NCBI GenBank assembly: GCA_034440635.1
Contig: JAOTON010001368.1
Coordinates: forward strand, 248,001 to 312,000
Length of the DNA: 64,000 bases
Direction: 5' to 3'
Source of the DNA: Lepas anatifera
Taxonomy: Eukaryota; Arthropoda; Thecostraca; Lepadidae
Shown: piece by piece, positions 1 to 12,142 of the stretch
Position numbering within the stretch: the first letter of the stretch is position 1
How the letters are laid out: every line of letters starts with the position of its first letter
Translations under genes and position numbers: made by a program
Notes under the pieces: model-generated
Database searches by the model: none
Told to the model about the DNA's origin: nothing
The model's input: only the letters and a program-made list of their open reading frames with translations

Positions 1-586
1 TGACAAGAACCCAGCAAACCACAAGTAAATCATAAATCACAAACCAATATAAATCACATCTAAATTTAACACCGTTAGAATCAATCAGGTTTTACGCAAC
101 CACGTTTACAATGCCATATCAAATATCAAATAGTCGCCACAGAATTTCCGAATACACTTACGTTCACAGGAAGGTGTCACCCGCACACACACGTGCGCTC
201 TCGCTCGATGCTGTAGCGGAAATGACCCGGGGTCAACGCTTGACCTGGCCGCCAGGCGGCAGTCGGGGCAGAGCCGGAAGGGCAAGTTATGTGGGCAGTA
301 ATAAATGCTCACGGTGAAAATAAGTGCGGAGACTAATTAGTTGTATTAACATTTGACAAGAGAAGTTCACCACATAAGCCTAGAAATCAAATAAACCTAT
401 CTTTCAGAAAACCAGTTTCCAACCGGAAGACTTGAGCGACATCTGCTGTCTAGCCGGCAGAGGCTCACGATGACGTCACAGGATGCGGCACAGTGACGTC
501 ACCGATAACAATAGTGCTAGCGCACTTCGTCCGGCAACAGTAGACACAGGTCTACATATGGACCACAATAATTTTTAATGATTAGG
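1..586. other. unannotated DNA with two CRE-like sites
   Basis: I see no gene or repeat here. The one notable feature is a pair of perfect TGACGTCA palindromes at 471-478 and 494-501, 23 bp apart from start to start. This is the consensus cAMP-response element bound by CREB/ATF bZIP proteins. Whether they act as a promoter is not shown. Confidence 0.5.
471..501. promoter_or_regulatory. paired CRE (TGACGTCA) sites
   Basis: Two exact 8-bp TGACGTCA palindromes lie two helical turns apart. The motif is the canonical CREB/ATF binding site. No TATA box or initiator was recognised nearby, so function is inferred from the motif only. Confidence 0.35.
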
Positions 587-905
587 TCAACCCCTCACCC
601 CGGTAGGGGAATTTTAGCCCCCTTCGGGTTTTTCCGGCGGCACGAAGAAACGGCGGCACGAAGCGCCGCCGTAATTGGTGCACTTTATCATTGATCAATT
701 CCGCAACTTTCACAAAAAATTTTAAGGTTAGATCATCTCAGGTCAGGTCATTAGTAGAGGTCAAGTGACCTCACCTCCAAAAATGTTTAAGGGTGCATAA
801 GTAAGAAATGGGTGCATCTATCGGATTGAAACTTATACCACATAATTGGTTCACCGAGTGCTAAAAAATGTATTCCGGGATTCTTCATATCGATGACATA
901 TTTGA
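587..905 (+). mobile_element. TTAA element family B, copy B1 (left part only)
   Basis: The left end starts at TCAA (587-590), a likely mutated TTAA, followed by CCCCTCACCCCGGTAGGGG and the terminal module CGGGTTTTTCCGG. A palindrome around CGGCGGCACGAAGCGCCGCC follows, then AGGTCA-rich sequence that aligns with copies at 24844 and 61495. Similarity stops near 905, so the right two thirds are missing. Confidence 0.75.
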
Positions 906-1908
906 GCTTAAAATATGAAAGATATTGAGTTATACATGAGGAACTTTACAATCGCGTCAAACATTTATATGCCCATAATTTTTCAAATTGCCAACAGATT
1001 TCAATTTGTTTTAATCAGAGTCCCATGTTACTTAGGAATATGTATATACGAATATATATTTTAACCCCCAATAATTTATAAGTATTATACAATTTTGTAT
1101 TATTTTACACTTTGAAAATATATTTCATGGCCTGAAGACCATCTAAACTAATTTTTAATAATATCCCTTAATAAATGCTTTACTTTTATTACCCGAATGT
1201 TATAAATAAAAGTCATGTGCTCAGGCTTCTGCTCCACAAGCTATAATTGCCTCTGGGGAACATTCCTCTCATCTTCGGCAGCAACTGGTCTGCGTTGGGG
1301 AACCAAATTACTTTTTCTGACCTCTGTGCACAACGCATACGGAAGTGGGCAGATTAATTAATTACCACCCCCCTCCACACTCGTGGTTTTCCTGGAATAA
1401 CGCGTCAACAAGGAAACTTAGAACAGCCCAGTATTGGACCCAGACCATTGGCTTTTGCTATGGGGTAACAGGACTCAAAACTATAAAAATGCAGCTGGAA
1501 TAATACATTCAAAGATAGTGATTTAAGGATAATATACAGAAATGTATTTCTGGTGATTCGAATAATAGTTAAATAAAAATTTCTGTTGATTGCAAGTCTA
1601 ATTTGTATTCGTATTAATAATATAAGGAAATTAAGACAATGGAAAACTGTCTATGCTTCCAAAATGTTTCTTTTCCTTCTCTTTCCTGGATTTTCATTAG
1701 TGACCAAAGCCCTGATCTATTTTTCCAGGGGGGGGGAATACGCTCATATCAACCACAAACGACCGAATTTAAACACCTTTGCCAGATCTTGACTGTTTTT
1801 GTTCTGAAACACTTCGCCGTTCTACAATTTAACCCAGGATGGTCCCCACATATATCGTTTAGATCCGCGCTATGGCGTTAGCACGGCACCGCTTGCAGGC
1901 TCTTTTCC
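906..1908. other. AT-rich DNA without recognised features
   Basis: Mostly A+T-rich, with many stops in all frames and a run of ten G at about 1729-1738. No domain, splice-bounded exon or repeat family was recognised. Confidence 0.6.
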
Positions 1909-2721
1909 TACACACCACCGCCGGGGTGGGTCCGATTGGACCCCCTACGATCGAAGGAACCGAAGGTGATACTAAAAATTAAACGGTACTGGAAGCACCT
2001 TACCCTCTTTTACTCTGGGCTCGACTTTTCACCATATCCGTTGACCCGTGACATCACAGTGAGCCAAAATGGGTGAAATTTAGACCTATTTTGAAAATCC
2101 CTTAAAACTCGGGAACCATTAGAGCTAGACCAAAACAAAAGACACCAATGTGTTTGTCTTCACCAAATGATTCAAACGATATGCAGCATGACCTTGACCT
2201 TAGGTTAAGGTAAAATAATATTTTTAATACTATGTTGCATATCATTCGAATCCTTGGGTTATGCTCATTACTATGATACCAAATTTAAGACCGCACCTCG
2301 TTTTGTTCACAAGTTATAGGCACAAACAATTAAAAAACCATGATCTTTGATAACCTGTGGTGGCCTTGCTATTGACCTGACCTCAAAATGGATGATAGCT
2401 AGCGGATTTTTCGTTTTAAGAGCTTTCAAACGGTGTTTAGAAACTTGATCTTGTTCTTTAGAAGAAATAGCTTTCTAGAGGCTGAGTTGCACTTTGTTTT
2501 TTAGCCTCATTTTAGAAGACTTCAATCACCTTTCGTGGATTTAGAAATGACGCCATAACTTGTTGCCCTAACTTGACCTGATGCGAATTTTTGGTCATAA
2601 GTTGTCAAACTGATCAGCATACAGGCCTGAAAAGTGACGCCCGTCTCATTTAAATGGGCTCGGAATGATTTGTGAAAAACTGAGAGGGGTCTGATCGGAC
2701 CCCCAGGCGGTGAAGGGTTAA
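1909..2721. mobile_element. TTAA element family C, copy C1
   Basis: The right end is GGCGGTGAAGGGTTAA (TTAA at 2718-2721). Just inside both ends is the palindrome GGGGTCyGATnGGACCCC (about 1927-1947 and 2687-2705). The interior has scattered TGACCT/AGGTCA half-sites and the ATCATTCGA-type motif shared with the other families. The left TTAA is not intact (CTACACACCACCG), so the left boundary is approximate. Confidence 0.6.
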
Positions 2722-4047
2722 GGCTACCACATTCTAAGTAAATACATAACAATAGGGAGTAGGGGCGTTGCTAAGAATTTTTATTGGGGGGACTGGGGGG
2801 GATAGACCGAAGGTGATAGACGGTAATGGCCTGGGAGGAGGGATAGGTGGATTGCGAGGTCAAAACTTAACCCCTAGATCATCTGAACTAACCATAAAGC
2901 ATAGATTTAACAATTGTGTTACCACAGCGTGTAGCACTCTGTAGCCATATAATGTAATATGAATCATGGATAAGCAGAATAAACTTAAAAAAAACTGTTT
3001 ATACAGTTTAACAGTTCCGGAAGCCTAGAAGATGTGATTCATATGCTGATATCATTGATAAAAAGTAATTCAGAAAAACATCAATAACGGATAGACTTTC
3101 CTCGCTTCCAGAAGTCTGTGGGCGGAGGTGTGGGTTCCGGCGGAGGAGAGCTGTATTTTATGTTAGCAGCTTCAGGAACTGCACAGCAGTAGCCTGAGCC
3201 TGGTTGAAGCTTTTTTACGAATACTCTGCAAATTTTTGCAAATAGTTGCCACTTTTTCTCACCATTTTCCTATTCCACATTTATGTATATTACATGTTTT
3301 GAAGATATGTAAAACACTATCTGTAATCATGTTGTTTACGCCTCTTGCAAACTTCAATACTTTGAGTCTCGGTTCTTGAACACCTTCCTGGTCACAGCAC
3401 ACAGAAGATGCAGGTGCTGCCGCTGCCGTAGCCTCCGGGGAGGTGAATACGACATCGGGCCAGGACGCCATCAATCTTGCATGGCTGCAACTTACCTGAT
3501 ATCTGACACACGGCCCTGAGCGAGTGCGGTCTCCCGCTCATCACCCCAGGGGAGAGGTATGTCGAGCCATCAGCTAATGGCATGCGGCTTCACTTGTCAG
3601 AGTCGCCGAAGTATGGCCCCTGCCGGAAAATAGGGCCGGCCGTCTGGCCTTTCCGTTACTGGCAGCGCTGCTCGGCCATGACAGCCGACACAGGAAGGCC
3701 GTGATGCATGTCACGCAAAAAACGTGCATCAGGGCTTCGTTTTCCATTAGGGAAACCAAACCGCTTTTTGGAGATATGACGTCTCGCTCACCCGACAGAT
3801 TGATGAAACATAGATGCAATAGAGGGTCCAAATTCCACCAGATACTGGAAAACAAAGGCTTTCACTTTTCCAGACGTTTTGCGTTTAACCTTCGAAGGAC
3901 ATTACAATGATTCGTCATTACCAGTCATTGCCAAGTAAAGTGGCTGTGTATATTATGAACCAGCGTTCAAGGAAAAAGGCTTACAGCTCCCTATTTCATT
4001 AAAAGAATCAGGCTATGATAACTATTTACTTTTTCTATTATACCAAT
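2722..4047. other. unannotated stretch
   Basis: Contains a G-rich patch at 2785-2850 (about 9 G in a row with GGGGGG repeats) and a modest CpG-rich patch at 3590-3680. Apart from the minus-strand exon candidate at 3583-3496, I recognise nothing. The overlapping short frames on both strands look like chance frames. Confidence 0.5.
3496..3583 (-). CDS. possible first coding exon (unrecognised)
   Basis: Reading the minus strand, an ATG at 3583-3581 opens a 29-codon frame that reaches a near-perfect splice donor (ATATCAG|GTAAGT, exon end 3496). The peptide begins MPLADGSTYLSPGVMSG and contains no motif I know. A CpG-rich patch lies immediately upstream on this strand (3590-3680), as often seen for promoter-proximal exons. 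The donor is the main evidence; the coding reading is an inference and the exon could be non-coding. Confidence 0.25.
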
Positions 4048-4051
4048 ACAT

Positions 4052-4112
<61 letters not shown>
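4048..4112. repeat. compound (CA)n(TA)n microsatellite
   Basis: A short run of CA repeats passes directly into about 20 TA repeats. It is a simple sequence repeat; no function is implied. Confidence 0.95.
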
Positions 4113-4113
<1 letters not shown>

Positions 4114-5306
4114 ATTAGGCATTCAGGCATGCTGGAGCAGTTAGAAACTTAGAAGCAGTTAGCAGTTGAAACACCATGCTGAAGTAGTTGCCATGTCAGA
4201 GGTGCAGCTGGTATTCTCCGACCTTACGGGAAAGCTAGCGGGTGCGGACGCAGCTGGCTCATCCGACTGTAGTCCGGCTACCCGGCCTCACGGCATGAGC
4301 ACCCTTTTTCAACACTGACGACTACGTGACCCTACACCTATATATGTAAGCTTTGGAACAAATACCATTCTGTAGGAAATAGGGTTGATTTGTATTAACG
4401 TCTATCGCACTTGCTTGCATGCTCATATATTTTCCCTGAAACACTTGTCCGCAACGAAAACAAATGCGAAGAACGCACATTTATCTATTCGATTTTATTT
4501 AAGAAGGATAATTTAGAGCTCTGTTTCTGGCAAGTTGCACTGAAAATATACACTATCGACTGCGGCTCAAAACGATTGGAAGTCGAAATCTTGTCAACAA
4601 CATCAGAAGTGCTCCAGACATGGCGTCCGCAAGCTTAAGCATTCTGCCATGGCAGTAATGTATTCACCCTTCAAAATGTAGTCTGGTCTCAGACAGTAAG
4701 CTGAAGGTGGGGCACCATGAACACGTCAGTCTTAAATCCACTGACGGTGGGTGACTGTACACACAAGTTGTCCTACCCTGGCATTCATGGTTCGAATTCA
4801 CAGACATCAATGGCTCCGTGACCCCAAATAGGATCATGAACCACCACTTGTTGGGGAGCACTGCTCTTGTCAATGTGTAATTACGCGTCTTGCTAAAATA
4901 TATCACAATATTGAAATGGGTCCACGGGCAAATTAGAAGTATTTACCTAAAAAACTTTCCAATTATTAAAACAACACTATGTTTTCGCTACTCACGGCCC
5001 CGTTGCCTTCTTGAAACACCAGCCGGATATATCTGGAATTGGACGTATCGGATCACCAAGGTTTGTTATTTCTTTTTTTATTATTTTAAACAAATATGTG
5101 TATATTTTGCTGAACTCTCTCCTATCGGGTACATTAGGGAGGCCCTTTTGGCAACTTTTTCTTTAACGTTTCGGGACCAGTACTTTTCTGATGTTCTCGG
5201 ACCCGCTGATTTCGAATTTGAACTTGAAATTTTGAATTTCAATTTTTTCAGCCCGCCCCTGTGCCTCCAAGTATTCGAAAAACGGAGAAAATGCATGTTT
5301 TTGCAG
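4113..5306. other. unannotated stretch
   Basis: No repeat family or exon with convincing splice sites was found. The 140-codon frame starting at 4890 is rich in F/Y from T-rich DNA and looks like chance. Confidence 0.5.
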
Positions 5307-5434
5307 CCCTAAGCAGCAATCACTGAGATTAGCAAAAGAAAATGAAATTGATCAGCTAGAACAGTTTCTTAGCTACAGTGCTGCACAAGCGATGCTGGGT
5401 GACGACGACCAGCAAATCAGAGCTGCAGCTGTCA
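5307..5434 (+). CDS. candidate internal exon (hydrophilic helical segment)
   Basis: A T-rich tract ending TTTTTGCAG provides an acceptor at 5306, and GTCA|GTAAGA a donor after 5434. Between them the frame reads about 42 residues, including RLAKENEIDQLEQFLSYSA and GDDDQQIRAAAV, a charged, helix-prone sequence without stops. The composition looks like real protein rather than translated repeat. I do not recognise the family and have no partner exon, so the call rests on splice signals plus composition. The frame also stays open to about 5622, so a terminal or longer exon is possible. Confidence 0.35.
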
Positions 5435-6386
5435 GTAAGATCGTCTCGTCCCGGCAGCGCGAGGTTAACACCAGCGCAGATGAAGCCGGTCCCTATCCGG
5501 CGCGCACACCCAGCGCCTCCTGCAGTGAGCAGCGCATTGCTTCTGAGAGCGTGCAAGTCTCTCCCAGCACCCCCAGCAGGCTGCGGACAGTCCTTCTGGT
5601 GGGCGAACAGGCCCAAAATTGAAGGACCGAGCGCACAGTGCCTGTGTCCGACGCTACCAGGAGCTGCCGGGGCAGCTCAAGCGGTGAGCGGTCAGCTACA
5701 CGGAGCTGTACAGCAGCGTAAAACGGGTCTGTCATGCACCCGATGTAGAGGCACCCTTCCTGAACGGCTTTACACAGAGCAAGCTCACGGCTTTAGTCGG
5801 GTCACCTCTCCGGACGGGCATTCCGTCGCCACACTCAGTCAACAGAGAGGACCGTAAAACTGACAAGCGAGTCAGTTGCCAGCGTGTGTGGCGCTGACCG
5901 CCCAGATAGCAAGACGCTCAACAAGATGGTGTTTTGCCACTGTCAGGGCAAATGGACGCCAGTGATGCTCCGAGTCGATTTTGCTTGGATTCAGCCATTG
6001 TCCCTGTAGCTGATGGTAGTGGACGGCTGCCGTAATCTTCATTCATCGAGCAATAAGGTGCTGTGACAACTATTGCAGTTCTTGTAATAATGCCTAATTT
6101 GCTGATATTGTGGTATCTCTGAATTGAGAGTGGCCCCACCCACCGTAACCTTGCTGCTTATCAAACTTGGCCGATTCGGCAAGTTTTCTTTCAAAATGTT
6201 TTTCTTTTCACTATTCTCACTAATTTGCTCCCGAAAAAATCGTGCTTACTTCCGTCCCTGTCATCTTTTGTGATTGAAAATCATTCAAACTGGCACTTCT
6301 GGTTTTGATTTATACGAACAATAACATGATGATAAAGCTGGTGTTTGGAAATATTGTCTCATTCTGGCATTATTTTCGCCTAATTG
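5435..6386. other. CpG-rich then plain unannotated DNA
   Basis: 5435-5860 is GC- and CpG-rich and therefore free of stops in several frames, which explains the 159-codon frame there. No domain is visible. 5860-6386 shows nothing recognisable. Confidence 0.45.
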
Positions 6387-7214
6387 TTAACATGCGCGTT
6401 GACGGGGGTCTGAGCCACCTTCGGTTTGTCGGTGGTCGGGTACTCACCCTCCCCCCTAAGATCTGGAGAACCACGCCAGATATCGAAAAACGGCAAACGG
6501 TTTTGGGTAGCCCATTTAATTCTCTATCGAAAACATTTGAACCATTTTTGTCAGGTCACATTGAAGGTCACTAGAGGCCAAGACATGCCGCCATAGGGAT
6601 AACACGTAAAGGAAGAGCAAAAAAATTAAGACCACTACAATCCCCGCAGCGCGCTAAATCTAATTATATATAATATGACCTTGATAGGATAAATCAGGTC
6701 AAATATTGGATTTGACCTGACCTGAGGTCAGGTCAAGGTCAAATTAAGTCAATATGCATATCATGAGAACCGCAAAAACGAGGAAAATATAACGCAGGTA
6801 AAATAAACGCTCTGCCACCTTCCATTACTAAGTTATTTAGTTAAAACCATTTTCCCATGCATTTTCAAGGGAGAGCTCATTGTTCATACCTGACCTTAGG
6901 TCATCGATATAAAAATACCGAAGCAAGTTTTAGAGAACGCAGTGGGTCCATTATAGGATATGAGTTTCTAGCGGATAAGTTCATCCCGTTCTGACTTATG
7001 CTATCTTAAACTTTTTTGAGGTCAAGTCACTTGGCTTGTGCTGGTGACCTGACCTGAGATGACCTAAACTTAAAATGTTGCCAAAATTGTAAAAATGATC
7101 AGAAAAAGTATGACAAGTACGGTGGCACTGCGTGCTGCCGTTTTTATGATATCTCTAAAAGCCCAATGGGGCGGTTACCCACCCCCCTCACTCCCACATC
7201 AATGTGCATGTTAA
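6387..7214 (-). mobile_element. TTAA element family A, copy A8
   Basis: Bounded by TTAA at 6387-6390 and 7211-7214. The left end carries the doubled end: TTAACATGCG, core CGTTGACGGGGG, then the spacer GCCACCTTCG and a degenerate second core. The interior matches the other A copies in reverse, including AGGTCA arrays and the central palindrome of TGACCT repeats at about 6715-6740. The right end carries the single core. It is non-autonomous, with no coding capacity seen. Confidence 0.85.
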
Positions 7215-9822
7215 AACATAACCAAGTCCTGGAAATAGTATTATCATTTTCTTTCATATTTTATTCATTTCGACCTTGTCAACGTTATTGCTTCTGAAAT
7301 GCTTCTTTTTATCTTGTATGATGTCAAACCTCGCGCACGCCTTTGATGTTTGTCAGGCATGATTTCTCATTTGGGAGGCATTTTGGTTGAAGTGAAATGA
7401 TTGGGGCTGCTGGAGCGTCGCTCCATCGTGCTACGCCATAAGCGATCAAATGATTTTGCTTTTTAAACATGCTTACATCAAACTTAAATCTATCGCAAGT
7501 TGTCAGCAAAAACTCCTCAGGCTTTATGAAGTTGAATCGCCATTGATACTAGAACCGTATGTTTGCAGCGTTCTAGCGGGAGGTGCAACACCGTCCACGG
7601 TTCTACTCCAACATTCAAATAAACATTTTCAGCGGACAGGCGACAGCGTCGCTACGTGTGCCTGCCCTCGGTGAACTGTAGTTGTACCACCCGGTCCCGA
7701 CGTCGGCGGCCCCATTGCTCCGCTGTAACGGCAGCGTCGCCGTCTGAGAGTCGCGCGACGATAGCGACGCGACGACGGAACACAGCGGCGACGCTGGCGG
7801 CGCGCCAGTTCAGCTGAGCGGCTCACCAGCAAGTTTTGTTCCTCTTGTCGAACCACAAGGTCGAAAATAGGACAAGATATCGCGCGCGGCGTGCCGCTCG
7901 CCGGCAAATGAAGGGATGAGCTGGGATAAATTTCGCTCTCCAGACAAGCCAGTGCCGGCATAAATCGGGCTCGGGATGGAACGCCGCATTGGGCGTATGC
8001 TGAACAAGAGACTATCAGCACAGATAGCATCGAACGCTCCGCATAAATCACCTTATTTAGAAGGCCCATCGTTATTTAGGGCCTCAGGATACTTTCTAAA
8101 GCTTTGGGTTATTTCAAATCTGAACTATTTCCGAGTAATGCAGTTCATTTGCGCGATTGGATGTCTTGGTGAAACAACTTCACCGGTGCTTCACCCTGCC
8201 TTTGTTGTCAGTTTGCGTAAAGTAGGACTGAATAATACAAGTACAGATGGAACAGTTCAAAAACATATGGTGCAACACCTATTGACGTGCAATATACGAA
8301 CTGCCACCGCGCACCTCAGCACATTACTTCAAGCTCTTCGTCGCCCACGACGCGGCGTAATCATCGCAGCGCCACATGTTTATGGGCTCTGGCACTTTTT
8401 GTTGATTGGCAGCAATCCGCCCGTGCTTGGATTCCGGTTTCCGGTCACCCCACGCGGCCTTTTGCCGGTACTGAAAGCGTAGGCCACTACAGCGAGTCAC
8501 ATGCGATCTATATGCTGGTCAACTGACAGGTAAACATTCCACGGATCTTTCGCAATGTTGTCGGAATATGACAGCCAAGGCATACACACCTTTCAGGCCG
8601 CCGAAAATTATAAAGAAGGTGGTCACTTACAGTGATGCACTAACAATGCGGTTTTAGAAATACAATACTGGAATGCTACATGCATGCAATGTTCCCAGAT
8701 GAGTTTTTATATCCCTCGTTTTCCTAAGCCTCTGAGGGCAAATCAGGGAAGTTGTTTTTACTTTGGGGACAGGATTTTCACATCATATATGTTGGTAGTT
8801 CATGAGAGCACAAACGTCGGCAATGGGGGGGGGTGGAGGTTCTGACTATCTTTCGTATAATATTTACAAATTGCGTCCAAATCAGGGCAATCAAAAGCAA
8901 GTTTCGTCGGCAGCGTAACCCCAGGGGTGGAAAGACCTCATAAGCAGACCCATGAGCAGCTTTTGGAGGGGCCCAAACCAACGTTTCTGGAGGGGGAGGG
9001 GTCAAAAACGAGAAGGAAAAACAACGCGAAAACCTAGAATTTGAAAACAAGGGGTGATAAAATACTATTTTAGACTTTGGTGGGGATCCCGGCCCTTTTG
9101 CCCCCACCCTCCTTGGATCCGCCAGTAAAAGACCTATTAACTCACCAATCTCGGATAGCGGCATACCCTGATCATTGAAACCATGAAATGTGGCAGAAAA
9201 AATTAGAAATCCAAACAGATCCGGCCAATTAAATAAAATAAACCCTCCAACAGAAGCTATAAAGAATGAAAACTCGCCTCAGCAAGGTAAGTACCACCAG
9301 TAGCCGGAATAGATACCATAACCTAGCTATCCCATTTATATTTAAAGGTGATGTTTAAAGCATTACCTATTTTAAAATGTATCTTATTCAATTTTACAGT
9401 ATTTCCCTTCCTTGATCGCGCTGCATAGGGCTGTCACCACCTTCTCCGTCCATGCCATTACAATTGAGACTTGTGCGACTAACCAACAAATAGCATATAT
9501 ATATAGCCATGTCAAAAAGTATTTTTGTATTACATGATATAGCTCTGTGACAAGGAGGAATTTGAATGGAGACCAACTGCATCTGTAGTAATTGCGTCCC
9601 TTTTCGGCCGGTCAAACTACCCCGGTGCAGCGGTGGCCGGCAGCGACAGCGTTCGAGAGTCAAAACTTGCTGCCTATAGGGACGACGACAGTCTTTATAA
9701 TGAAACACCACCAACTCATGATCATTGGTTACTTTAATTCTCAGCCGAATGCCTTGGCCCATTCATTGATGATACGTTATCATGAATATGTTACTCACGC
9801 GCACACGAGCACCGGAAGTCTG
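7215..9822. other. unannotated stretch with a CpG-rich patch
   Basis: 7640-7830 is strongly CpG-rich and may be a regulatory island. The 168-codon frame at 7976-8482 has no recognisable domain. 8880-9160 holds a GGATCC/CCCC-rich stretch resembling the GGCGGATCCAGG repeats elsewhere. A strong donor-like site (CAGCAAG|GTAAGT) occurs at 9288, with only a short open segment in front of it (ending NENSPQQ). Nothing else is recognisable. Confidence 0.45.
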
Positions 9823-10476
9823 TTAACATGCGCATTGACGGGGGTACCCGCCCCCTAGGGTTTTTCGGAGATAGCAGAAAAACGGCGGCACGTAGTGCTG
9901 CCGTACTTGGCATACCTTTTTCGTCATCATCTTTACAACTTCTGTGAAAATGTTAAGGTTAGGTCATCGCAGGTCAGGTCACCAGTACAGGTCAAGTGAC
10001 CTGACCTAAAAAAGTTTAAGATAGCATAAGTCGGAGCAGGGTGAACTTATCCGATTGAAACTCATATCACATAATGGCCCCACCGAGTTCTCTAAAATAT
10101 CTTCCGGTATTTTTTATATCGATGACCTAAGGTCAGGTACAAGGAATGACCTCTCCATTGGAAATACATGGGAAAAATGGTCTTTACTGAATAACTCAGT
10201 AACGGATGGTGATAGAGGGTTTATTTTAGCTGCATTAGATTCGCCTTGGCATTGCAGTTCTAGTGATATGCATTTTATATGATTTGACCCTGACCTGACC
10301 TCAGGTCAGGTCAAATCACATATCATTTGATTCGGCTTGCTGCGAGGATTCATATCGTTTAAGTCGTTTTGCTCTATCATCACTTGTTCAGATGTAATGA
10401 CTGAAAAAACTGAAAAAACTTAATTTATATGTTATCCCTATCACGGCATGTTTTGACCTCTCGTGACCTTAAATGT
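9823..10476 (+). mobile_element. TTAA element family A, copy A1 (right end lost)
   Basis: Starts with TTAA (9823-9826) and the single core CATTGACGGGGG, then the CGGGTACCCG-type palindrome and the interior shared with A3. Similarity stops near 10476 within the TGTGACCT segment, so about 180 bp including the doubled right end is missing. Confidence 0.85.
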
Positions 10477-10745
10477 GACCTCTGTACGAAGCCCCGAATC
10501 AGGTTTCTGTGATGTTACCTGCACACGAGTGTGCCATAAAGACCCGCACATCTAAGGTACATACCTTTCGGATATTACCAATAAGCTGCACCACATTATA
10601 AAGGTATGGGAAATCAAGTTTGCACTTGTGATTTCGAGTTGGAATATAATATGGAATTGAACATGATTATATAAGTTACAATGATGTTTAGGCGAATATA
10701 AAAAACTAAATTTATAAAAACATAATATTGCACCACATAAACGCG

Positions 10746-10765
10746 TTTCGTAACAACTTCATCAG
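10746..10765 (-). ncRNA. hammerhead-like motif, left arm
   Basis: On the minus strand CTGATGA is followed nine bases later by GAAA and then CGCGT. The short stem II (GT/AC with a 4-nt loop) and a 2-3 bp stem III are possible, as in minimal hammerheads of Penelope-like elements, but one extra A precedes stem II. Catalytic activity is not shown. Confidence 0.35.
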
Positions 10766-10890
10766 TATGTAGCACAATACAAGTATAAAATATAATATAA
10801 GTATACAATATAAGTATAAGTATAAGTATACAATACAATAAAATATACAATATAAGTATACAAGTATTTATACTTGTATTGTGCTATATA

Positions 10891-10910
10891 CTGATGAAGT
10901 TGCTACGAAA
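10891..10910 (+). ncRNA. hammerhead-like motif, right arm
   Basis: The plus strand has CTGATGA (10891-10897) and GAAA (10907-10910), mirroring the left arm. The sequence after GAAA (CGCTTTTATG) differs from the left arm (CGCGTTTATG), so stem III is weaker here. Confidence 0.35.
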
Positions 10911-11002
10911 CGCTTTTATGTGGTGCAATATAATATTTTTATAAATTTAGTTTTTGAAATTCGCCTAAACATCATTGTAACTTATACTTGTCACTATGAA
11001 CA

Positions 11003-11010
11003 CAACATAT

Positions 11011-11092
<82 letters not shown>

Positions 11093-11105
11093 GTATACAT
11101 ATATA
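11003..11105. repeat. (TA)n then (GTAT)n microsatellite
   Basis: About 40 TA units are followed by several GTAT units. The tyrosine/isoleucine-rich frame that crosses it is an artefact of the repeat. Confidence 0.95.
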
Positions 11106-12134
11106 AATACAAATTTACATTTTTCCTTCCTTACTTTTTGATATAGTGTTTTGGATGCATATCCATTCATAGCCTGTGGCTGTCATGATCCGTAACCTCT
11201 CATCTTTGGAATGCTATAAAATATTTGTCGCAAGTACCTTATCTCGACAGAGGAGGAAAACATAGGTAAATTTTTGGGTTCTCTCCAAAGTCACCCTACT
11301 GCATCGAAGCCCAAAACATTAAAAATATGATTCATCTTAACCTTCGCCCGGGTGGGGGTCTTTTTAGACCCCCCTCGGGTTTTTCCGAAGTGATCAAAAA
11401 ACGGCGGGGCGTAGCGCCGCCAAACTTGGTCTAGCTGTTTCTTCATCATTTTTACATCTTTCCTGAAAATTTTAGCTCAAGGTCATATCAGGTCAGGTCA
11501 CCAGGTCAGGTGAAGTGACCTCACCTCAAAAATACTTAGGACCGCATAACTAAAAGAAGGGTTAATCAATCAAGTTGAAACTCATACCACATATTGAGCC
11601 CACCAGGAGCTACAACATTTGTTCGGGGATTTTTGATATTGGTGACCTAAGGTCATGTGCAGAGCATGACCTCCCCATTGTCAATACATGGGGAAAATCA
11701 CGAAATGATATTTTCTCAGTAAGTATGAATAGAATCAACTTCAAACATCGGTTGCGACTTGCTTATAGCCCATTTCTGAAGCTGATGCCAAAATGTTTGA
11801 CTTGTGACCTTTAAAGGTCACCTTAGGTCAAATAAGCAGTTTTTGGTGTTTTCCTCTATAAAATTTGAATAAACTAAGATAGAGCTTTTATTTTGTCACC
11901 AAAGTGTTTGTATAGTCAATGGAAGTCAAATGATATACATCATGACTATACCAGGTCAAGTTGGGTCAGACCGTTGACCTGGGTCAGGTCAAATTATTAA
12001 ATTTGACCTGACATAGCAATATCATATATCATTCGATTCGTATCGACGAGAGGATTGCAATGGTGCATAAACTATGGCTGTATCTTGTTTGGATTGGAAG
12101 CTATTAGCGAAAAAGTAAACGCCCTTATGCATGG

Positions 12135-12142
12135 GTGGCTAT
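12135..12142 (+). repeat. 8-bp target site duplication (left) of hAT-type element
   Basis: GTGGCTAT here is repeated exactly at 15534-15541. The pattern fits nTnnnnAn, the known hAT target preference. Confidence 0.85.

Larger units (their letters stand above)
10656..10985. repeat. inverted repeat with hammerhead-like cores (Penelope-end-like)
   Basis: Two arms of about 110 bp (10668-10785 and 10870-10982) are inverted copies separated by AT-rich TAAGTATA repeats. Each arm carries CTGATGAAGTTG...ACGAAACGC: the left arm on the minus strand (core 10765-10746), the right arm on the plus strand (10891-10910). CTGANGA followed by GAAA is the invariant core of the hammerhead ribozyme, and related motifs are known at the ends of Penelope-like retroelements. 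A (TA)n tract follows directly. Confidence 0.55.

Noticed and set aside
4770..4800. GGTTCGAATTC resembling a tRNA box B
   Set aside because: No box A or acceptor stem could be matched at the right distance.
5378..5857. 159-codon frame rich in A, P, R
   Set aside because: Explained by GC-rich composition; a shorter segment in another frame (5307-5434) has better splice support.
7976..8482. 168-codon plus-strand frame
   Set aside because: No domain, motif, signal peptide or splice context recognised; a long overlapping minus frame exists and upstream DNA is CpG-rich with few stops, so chance is the simpler explanation.
10881..11141. Tyrosine/isoleucine-rich frame (also at 46422, 49095, 54062)
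   Set aside because: Translated (TA)n microsatellite; no coding meaning.
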